From contig JAVBJN010000002.1 in the NCBI GenBank assembly GCA_031546985.1, forward strand, positions 1-42,353: 42,353 bases of DNA, in the 5' to 3' direction. Position 1 is the first letter of the stretch, and every line of letters begins with the position of its first letter. The notes beneath the pieces are model-generated. The model saw only the letters and a list, made by a program, of their open reading frames with translations, ran no database searches and was not told where the DNA came from. The position numbers and the translations under genes are program-made. Of the stretch, positions 17,410 through 24,050 are shown piece by piece. The stretch comes from JAVBJN01 sp031546985. Its GTDB lineage: Bacteria; Bacteroidota; Bacteroidia; Chitinophagales; Chitinophagaceae.

Positions 17410-18037
17410 CTGCTTTTACATGCACGGCCAGCCAGTTTTTAACCTCGGCGGTTTGCGCTCCCAGTATAATCTTTATTGGATTTTTATAGTCGGCATCTAT
17501 AAACGCTATGGTAAGCTGGTCATCCGCCTCTGACCACTCCAGCATATGGGAATGGTTTTGCCCATCTTCCCCTATAAATATTTTAGCGGGCGCTGCATAT
17601 ACCAGCACTCCCATTTGCCGGGCATAGCCCATTATAACCAAAGCATCGGGTGTGAGCGCAAAATCGGCCTCCTCAAAAGTATAAAGTGTCTTACTGGCGC
17701 TTTTAGGTATCTTGTCTACCACATTCCACATATCGAAATCCTGAACCAGCACAGGCACCCCGGTTATGATATCTACCTTTGCAGCATCGTAGGCTTGCAG
17801 TACGGCATGCCCATTGGTATAATGCTTAAAAGCGGTGCGGTAAATGAAAAAAGCCTGTACCAGAAAGCCCAATCCGGCCAACCCGAAAGTGCTGCCGCTC
17901 AGGTTATTTCCCGGAGAAAAGAATGCCACAGTAGCCCCAATCGTCAATGCCAGCGCACTGAACCACAAAAAGGGCGGCACCCGTTGGGTAAAAACAAAAG
18001 AAAGAAACTGCTTATTCCTGTATTGATCGGGGGTCAT
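17393..18037 (-). CDS. Membrane protein with a YcxB-like/PH-like domain
   Basis: A 214-residue protein with two hydrophobic helices near the amino terminus (PFLWFSALALTIGATVAFF and a following AGLGFLVQAFFIY), a short cytoplasmic domain and a carboxy-terminal segment with beta-strand pattern (TYTFEEADFALTPDALVIMG, KIFIGEDGQ, LTIAFIDADYKNPIKIILG), the layout seen in YcxB-like proteins. Function unknown. The start at 18037 is chosen because promoter elements (18045-18074) lie directly upstream. Its 3' end overlaps the MHS transporter gene on the other strand by 17 bp. Confidence 0.7.
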   Translation of the reverse strand: MTPDQYRNKQFLSFVFTQRVPPFLWFSALALTIGATVAFFSPGNNLSGSTFGLAGLGFLVQAFFIYRTAFKHYTNGHAVLQAYDAAKVDIITGVPVLVQDFDMWNVVDKIPKSASKTLYTFEEADFALTPDALVIMGYARQMGVLVYAAPAKIFIGEDGQNHSHMLEWSEADDQLTIAFIDADYKNPIKIILGAQTAEVKNWLAVHVKAATAVA

Positions 18038-18044
18038 GTAACGG

Positions 18045-18074
18045 CAAGTATAAAGGTCAAATATACCATTCAAA
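18045..18074 (-). promoter_or_regulatory. Possible promoter for the YcxB-like gene
   Basis: On the minus strand TTTG (18071-18074), an 18-bp spacer and TATACTTG (18045-18052; one mismatch to TAnnTTTG) lie 8 bp before the ATG. A second, perfect -7 element (TATATTTG, 18058-18065) overlaps it. Confidence 0.4.
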
Positions 18075-18125
18075 CCAAACACTTATCGCTTCATATCCCC
18101 CAACCCACAGAAGATAATGCACCAC

Positions 18126-18962
18126 TTAACGGGTAGCGGCAATAAACAAAGGAATGTTAAGCTCCTGCATGAGTTTATCTGCCATGCTCTGTTTGAGCCA
18201 GCGGCTCAGGGTACCGCGCTGGTACGCACCCAAAACCACCACCGGGTTCAGGGTTTCTACCTTTAATGCATTCAGAATTTCATCTTCCGCATCGCCCTGC
18301 AGATTTGTGTAGGCAGATGATGGCCAGGTTAGCTCCAGCCATTCGTGCAGCAGCTCCTGGTTAGGATTATCTTCATTATCATTGTTTACCGACAGTACTT
18401 CTACCGGCATTTTGCCATATGCAGGAATAAACTGTTTAGCATCGCGCAGCGCTTGCACCGCGGCAGAGCGGCCATCGTTAAGGATAAGCACTTTTTCTAT
18501 CTCTTTATAAACCGGTGGCACCAGCAATACCGGGCAAGGCACCTGCTCCAGCATATCTTTCAGCAAACGCGCGGGTATATCATCCTTGTGGTGCGAAAAC
18601 TTTTCTGTAAAATCCATCAGCAGCAGATCGGCATACAGGCTTTCGCGTAAAATCTCTTCGAGGATAAGCCCTTTTCTGATGCGGGTTACAAAGCGCAGGC
18701 CATGATTGCGTGCCATGGTTTCAAAAGCAGCAACGGCAGCTTTGCGCGATTGTATATCTTTTTCATCCAGCAGCTTGCGGGCGGTATCAAAATTATCGCC
18801 TTCGAGCATCAGCAGGTTGTAAATATTATAGCTCTGGTAGGTAAAATCTTCCGGAAACACGCCTACCAGCATGGCCTGCTGCGATTGGGCCAGCTCGGCA
18901 GCATACCTGCAGGCACTTTCAGAAAAACGCAATCCATCGAGTACTACAACGATCTTTTTCAT
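18126..18962 (-). CDS. Tandem-domain universal stress protein
   Basis: A 278-residue cytoplasmic protein made of two UspA-like halves. Domain 1 (about 1-150) opens with KKIVVVLDGLRFSESACRYAAELA; domain 2 (about 155-278) has VVLGAYQRGTLSRWLKQSMADKLM, the region where ATP-binding Usps carry G-x2-G-x9-G-S/T. Here the phosphate loop is altered (GAYQRG..S), so ATP binding is uncertain. Usp proteins of this kind respond to nutrient or redox stress. The start is at the ATG at 18962; the in-frame sequence upstream to 19037 is not Usp-like. Same strand as the YcxB-like gene, 88 bp downstream. Confidence 0.88.
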   Translation of the reverse strand: MKKIVVVLDGLRFSESACRYAAELAQSQQAMLVGVFPEDFTYQSYNIYNLLMLEGDNFDTARKLLDEKDIQSRKAAVAAFETMARNHGLRFVTRIRKGLILEEILRESLYADLLLMDFTEKFSHHKDDIPARLLKDMLEQVPCPVLLVPPVYKEIEKVLILNDGRSAAVQALRDAKQFIPAYGKMPVEVLSVNNDNEDNPNQELLHEWLELTWPSSAYTNLQGDAEDEILNALKVETLNPVVVLGAYQRGTLSRWLKQSMADKLMQELNIPLFIAATR

Positions 18963-19085
18963 GTGGTAATGTTTATTATAAGAAATAACTGGGGCAAACA
19001 GCACTAGCCTGCCTGGTACTTTAAAGTTATCATTCAATTTACAGATAACGCATGACTTAAACCGCTTTAAAACCTGACTTAAATC

Positions 19086-19114
19086 AAAAAGCCACTCCCG
19101 GAGGAATGGCTTTA
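19086..19114 (-). terminator. Terminator of the HdeD-like gene
   Basis: AAAGCCA-C-TCC (19088-19098) pairs with GGA-A-TGGCTTT (19103-19113) around a CGGA loop. The minus-strand product continues into a T-rich tail (TTTTTGATTT). Confidence 0.65.
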
Positions 19115-19151
19115 GATTGGTTGCACTGATATAATTTATTTCATAACCAAA

Positions 19152-19718
19152 CTACCCTACCGCATCCTCATCGAGACGCAGGCTGCTGCTGAAATAAGCA
19201 TTGGCCAATCCGTAAAGGATGGAGAATATACCAATTACAACAATGGATGTGGTGAGCCCCCAGACGTTGGTATACAGCAGCAGAAACAAGAACATGCCTG
19301 CTATAGATACGCCAAAACGGATAAGAATGTTAACCGTGTTTCGCCTGCCAGACATCAGCAAAGTATACCCGTAAATAAACTGGAGAAAAGCAATGAACAC
19401 AATGCCGTAGCTGAAATACACACGGAATTGCTCCAGGCTGGTCACCATAAGCAGAAATACCACACCGGCTACCAATTCTACCATAGCTTCTATCATAAGC
19501 CACTGGTGCGGCAACGGTTCTTTACGGTTGGCATTCAGGAAAACAAAGGAGAGCAGACTGGCGGCGATGTTGAGCACACCAAAGGTTTTGATAAGCGGCT
19601 CCGGCATGCCCGTGTTTACGACAATGGCAAAAATACCCCACAATAAAGCCAGCGAGGCTTCTATCATCATAAGGTTTATCTGCCTTACAGCCGGCTTAGA
19701 AATTACGGTTTCTAACAT
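19152..19718 (-). CDS. HdeD-like (DUF308) membrane protein
   Basis: A 188-residue integral membrane protein with six predicted transmembrane helices in three pairs and short loops, as in the HdeD/DUF308 group (acid-resistance protein HdeD in E. coli). Segments such as LLWGIFAIVV and LVAGVVFLLMV are typical. The ATG at 19718 is chosen because MLETVISKPAVRQ gives a short cytoplasmic amino terminus; a longer in-frame start exists at 19742. Acid-resistance function is known only for enteric members and is not implied here. Confidence 0.68.
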   Translation of the reverse strand: MLETVISKPAVRQINLMMIEASLALLWGIFAIVVNTGMPEPLIKTFGVLNIAASLLSFVFLNANRKEPLPHQWLMIEAMVELVAGVVFLLMVTSLEQFRVYFSYGIVFIAFLQFIYGYTLLMSGRRNTVNILIRFGVSIAGMFLFLLLYTNVWGLTTSIVVIGIFSILYGLANAYFSSSLRLDEDAVG

Positions 19719-19900
19719 AACTGTAAATTTTAATTTAAACAATCAAAGATCACGCCAGAAGGGAATAATGTGGTTCAATTGCCACCACTCCGATGCGCAT
19801 AATAAAGTTAGGCCTTTTTGACCCACGCATAATGTTAAAAATGATATAACCGCAAAAGCGGCAGATGAAGGAAAACGCTGCCATGCTAAACCATTACCAA

Positions 19901-20695
19901 TCAATCTCTACCGGCTACAAACTCCAGCAAAGCATCGCGGTAACTGCTGCCCAGCGGCACCTGTGCTTTTTCGAGATTAATGAGATTGCCTTCGATGGAT
20001 TTAATAGCATCCAGGGCTACGATATAAGATTTGTGCACCCTAAAAAAAGATCCGGCGGGCAATTGTTCTTCCATACCCTTCATGGTTTGGTGCACCACAT
20101 ACGCCTGACTGGCGGTATAGATCTTGAGGTAGTCTTTCATGCCTTCGATGTAGCGTACATCTGCATAATTGAGCTTTACCAACCGGCCATCGGCTTTGAT
20201 AAAAAAGTAGTCTTTTTCTGCTTTATCCTTTTCGTTAGAAGAGGGGGGAGTTGTTGCGGCGACCGGCAGTACCGGAGCGGGCGTATTTTGCCATTCATTA
20301 AGGCCCGAGCGGCCCATTTGCGCCAGTCTTAACCCTGCTTTTTGCACCGCTTTGGCAAACCGGTCAAAGGGGATGGGTTTAAGCAGGTAATCGGCCACAT
20401 CCAGCTCATAGCCTTCCATGGCATATTCGGTATAAGCCGTGGTTAGAATCACCACCGGAGGATCTTTAAGCGAACGCAGAAAGCTGAGCCCGTTAATCAC
20501 CGGCATATTAATATCCAGGAAAAGCAGGTCAATGCTGTGTTTGTGCAGCGCTTCAAAGGCTTCCATCGCATTGTTGCAACGCTGCACCAGCTCCAGTTGC
20601 GGAATGGCGGCTATGTGCGCGGCCATTACTTCGTGGGCCAAAGGTTCATCGTCTACGACAATGCAGGAGATTCGGTGTATTGGATTGGCAGACAT
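19901..20695 (-). CDS. LytTR-family response regulator
   Basis: A 264-residue two-component regulator. The receiver domain (about 9-130) has the acidic pair in CIVVDDEP and the phosphoacceptor Asp61 in LLFLDINMP. The carboxy-terminal LytTR DNA-binding domain (about 160-262) carries DYFFIKADGRLVKL, RYIEGMKDYLKIY and FFRVHKSYIVALDAI. It is the last gene of the cassette kinase - degenerate kinase - regulator. Its ATG lies inside the end of the degenerate kinase gene (43-nt overlap, 20653-20695), implying coupled translation. The targets are unknown; the divergent small-protein genes at 23077-24035 are obvious candidates. Confidence 0.95.
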   Translation of the reverse strand: MSANPIHRISCIVVDDEPLAHEVMAAHIAAIPQLELVQRCNNAMEAFEALHKHSIDLLFLDINMPVINGLSFLRSLKDPPVVILTTAYTEYAMEGYELDVADYLLKPIPFDRFAKAVQKAGLRLAQMGRSGLNEWQNTPAPVLPVAATTPPSSNEKDKAEKDYFFIKADGRLVKLNYADVRYIEGMKDYLKIYTASQAYVVHQTMKGMEEQLPAGSFFRVHKSYIVALDAIKSIEGNLINLEKAQVPLGSSYRDALLEFVAGRD

Positions 20696-21726
20696 ACGGT
20701 TAAGATACTTTCAAATTGGGTATTCTGTACCATAAATGTACTGCTATCTCCGTAAAACCGCTGCAGATTGTGCTGGTATTCTTCCAACTCGGTTACCAGG
20801 CCATCGGGGAAGGCTGCCGGTGTGCTTATTTCTACATTCAGTTCGCTGCCTTCGATCATTACAATGATCTGCAAGGTGTGGATTGCCGTGCACCGGCAAA
20901 AAGGCTCTGCCAGGTTTACCAGTGTAAGCGGCGCAATCTGGTAATGCGTAGCATCGCCCTGGCATTCCATCACCACTTCGGGACCATTTTGCAAGCCCAG
21001 TGTGGTAAAGCGCACCAGCGATTGCAGCGCCTGCAATTCTTCGGTTAAGGGCAATTGTGCTTCGCGGCCACGGTAAAGCCTAAAACGCAGCAGGTCGGAA
21101 AACGTAATAACAGCTTCGGGCGCAACGGTAGATTTCTGAAGGGTGAGGCTTTTTAACTGATCCAGCGATTGCAGCAAAAACTCGGGGCTCACCTGCATTT
21201 TAAGCGTATCGAGCGCTACTTTTTGAATGGCCGTTTGCTCCTGCTCCTGCTCTATCACGGTTCTGCGCATCTCGTTGCGCTCCATAAAATAGAGCATTAC
21301 CGAAAAAATAAGAAAGTTGAACAGGTAGCTTTGCAGCTCTATACCATACCGCTGCACCAGCGGAATAGTAGCATCGGGTTTGAGCGAAGGCACCCATTGG
21401 CCCAGCATACCATAAAAGGCCATGCTCACCATGGGTATACAAATGATGGAGGCTACCAGCAGCAGCCAAAAAGTTTTGAGCTTGTTTCGCTTAAAGAAAT
21501 AAGGAATAAGGCAAAGACAATACAGGTAAAAGAACCCCGCTATAACCAGGTTGCCCAATATAAAATCTTCAAAAATGATGCGGGCCGTTAGTTTGTCTTG
21601 CTTAATGAGTATGGTACCTACCACCAACACAAACAGCCAGTAACAGAGGTGCCATACCCAGCGGCCGTGGTGAAAGTATACTAACCGGTTCTTCTGGTCT
21701 ATTTCCCGTTGTACGTAAGAGATCAT
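20653..21726 (-). CDS. Degenerate LytS-type sensor kinase (pseudokinase)
   Basis: A 357-residue protein with four hydrophobic segments (about 25-150), a linker and a HisKA_7TM/LytS-type kinase region. The region is recognisable (LKMQVSPEFLLQSLDQL followed by a dimerisation helix), but the position of the phosphoacceptor His is Glu182: the normal motif NPHFLFN reads SPEFLLQ. The ATP-binding N-box, which in the neighbouring kinase reads NFVENAFKHG, reads NLAEPFCRC here, without the catalytic Asn. The ATPase G-boxes are also not seen. It therefore probably lacks autophosphorylation and acts as a sensor or allosteric partner. It lies 11 bp after the intact kinase gene and overlaps the regulator gene. 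Confidence 0.88.
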   Translation of the reverse strand: MISYVQREIDQKNRLVYFHHGRWVWHLCYWLFVLVVGTILIKQDKLTARIIFEDFILGNLVIAGFFYLYCLCLIPYFFKRNKLKTFWLLLVASIICIPMVSMAFYGMLGQWVPSLKPDATIPLVQRYGIELQSYLFNFLIFSVMLYFMERNEMRRTVIEQEQEQTAIQKVALDTLKMQVSPEFLLQSLDQLKSLTLQKSTVAPEAVITFSDLLRFRLYRGREAQLPLTEELQALQSLVRFTTLGLQNGPEVVMECQGDATHYQIAPLTLVNLAEPFCRCTAIHTLQIIVMIEGSELNVEISTPAAFPDGLVTELEEYQHNLQRFYGDSSTFMVQNTQFESILTVCLPIQYTESPALS

Positions 21727-21737
21727 GCGTTGGCAGT

Positions 21738-22847
21738 TTACAGGTTAATGGTGAGCAATACGTTAAACTGGTCAGGCGTTTCGGATATCTGCAGGTGATG
21801 CTGGCGCGGATACAGGATCTCCAGCCGCCGGCGCACATTGCGTATGCCTATGCCACCATTGTACTCATCCAGCGCGCTGGTCTCCCCTTCGTGCAGTGGC
21901 GGTTTGCTATTGTTCAGTTCAAACTTGAGGTAATCGGCATTTACATCAATCTGCAATTCTACCCACGACTCTTTCACACCAGACTGTACACCATGCTTAA
22001 ACGCATTTTCCACAAAATTGATGAGCAGCAGCGGCGCTATCTGCCTGTCGCCAGGATCGCCATTAACCTGGAAACTGATTCTGCAACGGCCTGTTTTATG
22101 ACGTATTTGCTCCAGCGCCAGGTAGCTGTGCATAAAAGCGATCTCCGAAGCCAGCGGCACTTTATCGGCACGGCATTCGAACAGCATGTATTGCATTAGT
22201 CCCTTAAGCCGGTCTATTACCTGGGGCGCTTCATCTGACTGCACCATGCTGAGCGCGTAAATATTATTGAGGGTATTAAACAGGAAATGCGGGTTGATCT
22301 GCGATTTAAGAAAATTCATTTCCAGCGCTATCTTCTCGGCCTTAAACCGCTCCAGGCGGCGTATTTCCTGCTGGTGCTCATAAATATCGATGAAATAATA
22401 GATAGACATAAAAAACACAAACCAAACAATGATAGCGCCATAATGCCGCAGCCATAGCGCCTGCCCCTGAAAATCGGGCAACGCCGCCACTGCCGGATAA
22501 AAGACCATCAACAGCTTGGTAAGAAAGGTTTTAATAGTAAACCACAGCAGGATATTGCCGGTAAAGGCAACGGTAAATACCCACCAGCGCTTTTGGTTAC
22601 CGGCCAGGGGCAGCACCAGCAGCAAAAAGCTGTAACACATGCCCAGTAGCGATACCAGTACTACAATATGTTCTTTGATCAGGAATACGGGCGGTACCGA
22701 TTGCTGCTTGCCCATAGACAGCATATACTTATAACTGCCTACAAAGCTGAGCATGGCCAGCACCCAGAATATAACATGGATCCAGGTACGGCGTTTTCCG
22801 AAGCTCACCTTCAGCTGTTTTTGTATGGCTATAGCAGCATTGCTCAT
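21738..22847 (-). CDS. LytS-type sensor histidine kinase
   Basis: A 369-residue inner-membrane kinase. Four hydrophobic segments occupy roughly residues 20-155. The dimerisation/phosphoacceptor motif QINPHFLFNTLNN has His187, and the N-box NFVENAFKHG and GIGIRNVRRRL G-box are intact, as in LytS/YehU-type kinases. It opens the cassette that continues with the pseudokinase and the LytTR regulator. A perfect -7 element (TAGTTTTG, minus strand) lies 23 bp upstream. The two kinases share the four-TM topology, so they may have arisen by duplication followed by decay of one copy. Confidence 0.95.
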   Translation of the reverse strand: MSNAAIAIQKQLKVSFGKRRTWIHVIFWVLAMLSFVGSYKYMLSMGKQQSVPPVFLIKEHIVVLVSLLGMCYSFLLLVLPLAGNQKRWWVFTVAFTGNILLWFTIKTFLTKLLMVFYPAVAALPDFQGQALWLRHYGAIIVWFVFFMSIYYFIDIYEHQQEIRRLERFKAEKIALEMNFLKSQINPHFLFNTLNNIYALSMVQSDEAPQVIDRLKGLMQYMLFECRADKVPLASEIAFMHSYLALEQIRHKTGRCRISFQVNGDPGDRQIAPLLLINFVENAFKHGVQSGVKESWVELQIDVNADYLKFELNNSKPPLHEGETSALDEYNGGIGIRNVRRRLEILYPRQHHLQISETPDQFNVLLTINL

Positions 22848-22869
22848 TTTTTATCCGGATTTCTGTAAC

Positions 22870-22877
22870 CAAAACTA
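22870..22877 (-). promoter_or_regulatory. -7 promoter element for the kinase-regulator operon
   Basis: TAGTTTTG on the minus strand is a perfect TAnnTTTG match 23 bp upstream of the kinase ATG (22847). No clear -33 TTTG is found at the usual spacing. Confidence 0.5.
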
Positions 22878-23028
22878 TATTTCCATATCCAATTTTTCGC
22901 CTGTCATTCGCTCCCGGGCGGCATTTTTCGACGAACGGCCCTTTTTCATCGACATCCTGTTTTCCGCTCCTTGTCGAATTGTTACGCTCATTGGTCTAAT
23001 AGCCGCAAGCACGCCCAAAAGGCAGGTG

Positions 23029-23036
23029 TATGTTTG
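23029..23036 (+). promoter_or_regulatory. -7 promoter element for the small-protein operon
   Basis: TATGTTTG is a perfect TAnnTTTG match 40 bp before the ATG at 23077. No convincing -33 element is seen, which often indicates an activator-dependent promoter. The 229-bp region between the kinase and this gene contains no coding sequence. Confidence 0.5.
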
Positions 23037-23076
23037 TATCACAAAACGAAACAATCAAAACCTAAAACACTAAATC

Positions 23077-23409
23077 ATGAAAAAAACAATCACAACCATT
23101 GCCGCCGTTTTCACCGTTGCTTCTGCCTGGATCATTACTATTGCAGCCAACCAGCACACACAGCGCAGCACCGGAACCATCAGCAGCTTTAACCAAAGCT
23201 CAGAACAACTGATCGGTTTCTCGCTCGAAAACAACAACACCGGTAAAGCCAATATTACCATCACCGGCAACGATGGCGAAAAAGTAAGCGACCAGCAGTT
23301 TTTTGGCAAAAGCGTTTATGTACCTACCAACAAACTGAAAGAAGGGGTATATAACTATATCGTAACCAATGGCAAACAAATCATCAAAGGCGTGTTCACC
23401 ATTCGCTAG
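23077..23409 (+). CDS. Small envelope protein with sorting-domain-like fold, copy 1
   Basis: A 110-residue protein. An amino-terminal hydrophobic helix (ITTIAAVFTVASAWIITIAA) acts as signal or anchor. It is followed by about 67 residues with alternating strands ending in LKEGVYNYIVTNGKQ and KGVFTIR. That last part looks like the T9SS C-terminal sorting-domain/FlgD-like beta sandwich (GVYxxxxTxGxxxxxKxxxxx), but the PNP motif that opens true sorting domains is missing. Hand alignment with its tandem neighbour gives 42 identical residues of 67. Function unknown. It is divergent from the sensor kinase operon and probably in one transcript with 23460-23792 and 23856-24035. Confidence 0.78.
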   Translation: MKKTITTIAAVFTVASAWIITIAANQHTQRSTGTISSFNQSSEQLIGFSLENNNTGKANITITGNDGEKVSDQQFFGKSVYVPTNKLKEGVYNYIVTNGKQIIKGVFTIR

Positions 23410-23459
23410 TCATTACCTGTAACAATATCATCATTCCAGTGCAGCAAAACAACATCATC

Positions 23460-23792
23460 ATGAAAAACATACTCACCACCATCGTAATAGGCGCCCTGGC
23501 CATTGGCATATGGACCCTCGCCATACTGGCTACCAGCAGTACCTTTCATGCGCCTAAAAACCTCATCAGTTTTAACCAGCGCGCCGGCAACCTTATCAGC
23601 TTTTCGTTGCTGAACAGGAACACCGGTCAGGCCACCCTTACCATAACCGATAAGGAAGGCGACAAAGTGAGCGACCGTAAATTCTTTGGTAAAGATGTAT
23701 TTATGCCTACATCCGATTTTAAGGAAGGCGTGTATAACTATATGCTGGTAAACGGTAAGCAGATTGCCAAAGGTGTATTTGCCATACAATAA
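23460..23792 (+). CDS. Small envelope protein with sorting-domain-like fold, copy 2
   Basis: A 110-residue paralogue of the preceding gene: an amino-terminal hydrophobic helix (MKNILTTIVIGALAIGIWTLAIL), then the same beta-rich domain, with the identical core VSDxxFFGK and GVYNY and a final GKQIAKGVFAIQ. The start is the ATG at 23460; a GTG at 23439 is in frame but would only add a polar extension. The pair arose by tandem duplication (42 of 67 identical by hand alignment). Either copy might be a T9SS-domain mimic, a regulator of the nearby two-component system, or a general periplasmic protein; nothing in the sequence decides. Confidence 0.78.
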   Translation: MKNILTTIVIGALAIGIWTLAILATSSTFHAPKNLISFNQRAGNLISFSLLNRNTGQATLTITDKEGDKVSDRKFFGKDVFMPTSDFKEGVYNYMLVNGKQIAKGVFAIQ

Positions 23793-23855
23793 AAGGCTGG
23801 CAAGATACCTGAGAAACGCAGGCACAGGCCTGCACTAAAAAAAACGGGAGCCCGT

Positions 23856-24035
23856 ATGAAACAGATTCTGAATATTTTCCTGCCCGTAATGGCAATGTTG
23901 GTTGCCGCAGTGCTTATCCTCTCCAATTATATGGAATGGCTCACCCTGTCGGATGGCTGCGTGCTGCTCTCTACCATTTTGCTGCTGGCGCTTATAGCCT
24001 GGCAATTTCAGAAAACCCGCAGCAAAGCAGCATAA
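23856..24035 (+). CDS. 59-residue membrane peptide
   Basis: Short gene in the same direction, 63 bp after the second small envelope gene. The peptide starts MKQILNIFLP and contains two hydrophobic helices (about 6-23 and 35-50) separated by a short loop with EWLTLSDG, ending in a basic tail (QKTRSKAA). A two-helix hairpin in the inner membrane is predicted. A GGGAG sequence about 7 bp before the ATG could be its ribosome-binding site. No family is recognised. Its position suggests it belongs to the small envelope protein operon facing the two-component cassette. Confidence 0.6.
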   Translation: MKQILNIFLPVMAMLVAAVLILSNYMEWLTLSDGCVLLSTILLLALIAWQFQKTRSKAA

Positions 24036-24050
24036 CAATGGTGTAATGCG

